A stretch of 7,796 nucleotides of DNA, from assembly GCA_030670375.1 (NCBI GenBank), contig DAOVBT010000081.1, forward strand, positions 1 to 7,796. The letters are read 5' to 3'. Source of the DNA: Candidatus Aminicenantota bacterium. Lineage in GTDB: Bacteria > Acidobacteriota > Aminicenantia > Aminicenantales > Aminicenantaceae. The notes under the pieces were generated by a model, which was given only the letters and a program-made list of their open reading frames with translations, searched no databases and was not told the origin of the DNA. The translations under genes were made by a program, and so were the position numbers. Shown one piece after another: positions 6,957 to 7,796 of this stretch; the stretch's first letter is position 1, and each line of letters opens with the position of its first letter.

Positions 6957-6965
6957 CTATAGAAA
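6954..6965. repeat. 12-bp perfect palindrome in the HTH leader
   Basis: TTTCTATAGAAA is its own reverse complement. It lies in the predicted 5' leader between the -10 box and the start codon of the HTH gene. It is a possible operator, although a short palindrome in AT-rich DNA can arise by chance. Confidence 0.4.
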
Positions 6966-6966
6966 A

Positions 6967-7006
6967 ATTTACTTTTATTTACTTTATTATACCTAAATTT
7001 ATCTAT
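6967..7006 (-). repeat. 10-bp-period direct repeats overlapping the HTH promoter
   Basis: On the plus strand ATTTACTTT occurs at 6967-6975 and again at 6977-6985, exactly 10 bp apart. The next two 10-bp steps (from 6987 and 6997) continue as degenerate copies (TTATACCTA, ATTTATCTA). The repeats face the same side of the helix and overlap the -10 hexamer. They are a candidate operator for the HTH protein; excisionase-type proteins often bind short, closely spaced direct repeats. The two exact copies are plain in the sequence; the outer two could be composition noise. Confidence 0.45.
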
Positions 7007-7016
7007 GCACTGTCAA
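6986..7016 (-). promoter_or_regulatory. Promoter of the HTH gene with 19-bp spacer
   Basis: The minus strand has perfect consensus hexamers: TTGACA at 7011-7016 and TATAAT at 6986-6991, separated by 19 bp instead of the usual 17. Transcription would begin near 6979, giving a leader of about 35 nt. Spacers of 19-20 bp between good hexamers are characteristic of promoters activated by MerR-family proteins, which untwist the DNA. The region is AT-rich and lies between the stop of the upstream TPR gene and the HTH start. Confidence 0.7.
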
Positions 7017-7074
7017 GAACAATTTTTAGTTTTTTTTTGGGGAAAATCGTCGTGTGAACGAAAATGCGAGGGTA

Positions 7075-7796
7075 TTACTCCAACCCAATTTTCTTAAGTA
7101 ATTGTTTGAATCTCGGGTCTGAACGCAAACCTTCATAAACAGGATCGACTTTGAGCCAAATAATACCATTTTCCCTCTCTTCATAGGCCTTCTCCAACCA
7201 TTCAAACGCCTCATCTTTCAGGCCCAGACGGGTGCAATATTTTGCTCTTTCTGTGTTAGGAAAATAATATCCTCTCCGAGATTCTTCTATCAATATGTCG
7301 TAACATTTTTGCAATGCTTCTTTATAGCCTGATTTCTCGTAGATGCTTTTTAACGCTTCTATATTTTGTCCGCTAACTCCCCAAATCGAAGCACTCTTTG
7401 AAAACAGTGAAAAGATTTTCTCGTACATCTTATTTTCGGTGTAAGTTTCTGAGAGAAAGTAAACGGCAGGAGGGAAATTTTCTTCTATGGCAAGAGTTTT
7501 CTTGAATGCTTCGATGGCTTTGTCGTATTCGCGGGCCATATAAAGATTGTATCCGATACCCCAGTTTATAATGGGGGATAGCGGATCGAGCTTGTGAGCT
7601 CGCTTTATTTCCCCCATCGATTCTTTTAATCGAGAAATCGGGATAAAGCAGTAGACTCCGTACCATAATCGACCCATGGCATTATTGGGATTCAGGTCAA
7701 ACGCAAGTTTGAATTCTTTTTTTGCGCTTTTAAAATCCCAATCATAAATGATGTGAACCACCGCCTGAGAGATATGAGCCTCAGCAAGCTGGTCGT
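7075..7796 (-). CDS. Tetratricopeptide repeat protein, C-terminal part (5' end outside window)
   Basis: About 240 residues of a TPR protein are visible. The frame stays open from the window edge, reading DQLAEAHISQAVVHIIYDWD before a TPR with KKEFKLAFDLNPN. Further repeats follow around MGEIKRAHKLDP and YDKAIEAFKKTLAIEENFPPA, and near DEAFEWLEKAYEERE. The ending WLKVDPVYEGLRSDPRFKQLLKKIGL is the usual tail of TPR arrays attached to N-terminal serine/threonine kinase, winged-helix (CadC-like) or cyclase domains in Acidobacteria-like bacteria. A GTG at 7759-7761 could serve as a start, but conserved family sequence continues upstream of it, so the true start is outside the window. It probably mediates protein contacts within a signalling protein; the effector domain is not visible. 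The gene ends 130 bp before the HTH start, on the same strand. Confidence 0.82.
   Translation of the reverse strand, partial: DQLAEAHISQAVVHIIYDWDFKSAKKEFKLAFDLNPNNAMGRLWYGVYCFIPISRLKESMGEIKRAHKLDPLSPIINWGIGYNLYMAREYDKAIEAFKKTLAIEENFPPAVYFLSETYTENKMYEKIFSLFSKSASIWGVSGQNIEALKSIYEKSGYKEALQKCYDILIEESRRGYYFPNTERAKYCTRLGLKDEAFEWLEKAYEERENGIIWLKVDPVYEGLRSDPRFKQLLKKIGLE

Noticed and set aside
7759..7761. GTG as the start of the TPR protein
   Set aside because: The upstream in-frame residues (LAEAH..Q) continue a conserved TPR helix to the window edge, so this codon is internal.
1..7796. CRISPR arrays, tRNA or rRNA genes, insertion sequences
   Set aside because: No regularly spaced repeats of CRISPR size, no cloverleaf or rRNA signature, and no transposase or terminal repeats were seen on either strand.

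Overview
The window reads as bacterial chromosome of moderate GC with AT-rich gaps between genes. Five complete genes lie on the minus strand. They are flanked by a 5'-truncated plus-strand gene at the left edge and a 5'-truncated minus-strand gene at the right edge. Purine-rich Shine-Dalgarno sites (GGAGGT, GGAGG) argue against Bacteroidetes. The mix of exported S9 peptidases, a DUF1847 protein, a GYD protein and a TPR protein of the 'DWD...EF..A..LNPN' type fits Aminicenantes or another Acidobacteriota-like anaerobe. That placement is inferred from gene content only.

Left edge (1-519): the end of a flavin-binding split-barrel protein of the pyridoxamine 5'-phosphate oxidase/NimA type, then a 14-bp hairpin, then the convergent end of the DUF1847 gene. 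Centre (517-6262, minus): in transcription order, a signal-peptide-bearing S9D glutamyl endopeptidase closely resembling the plant chloroplast enzyme (6262-3869), then 14 nt later a second exported S9 peptidase with an extra N-terminal module (3854-1224), then 41 nt later a cysteine-rich DUF1847 protein (1182-517). The spacing suggests one transcript. The two peptidases would break down peptides outside the cytoplasmic membrane.

Right part (6362-7796, minus): a small GYD-domain protein, preceded by a 69-residue excisionase/MerR-like winged-helix protein (TTG start), preceded by a 130-bp AT-rich gap, then the end of a TPR protein. The gap holds perfect TTGACA and TATAAT hexamers separated by 19 bp. 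It also holds a 10-bp-period repeat overlapping the -10 box and a 12-bp palindrome just upstream of the ribosome binding site. The 19-bp spacer is typical of promoters controlled by MerR-family regulators, and the gene downstream encodes a protein of the same fold superfamily. This is the most interesting regulatory signal in the window.

I see no CRISPR array, tRNA, rRNA, insertion sequence or clear phage gene. No gene-free stretch exceeds about 130 bp. I do not find strong evidence for a wholly new system. The best leads are the HTH promoter region, the CGEP-like exported peptidase paired with a second S9 peptidase, and two inverted repeats at gene ends.
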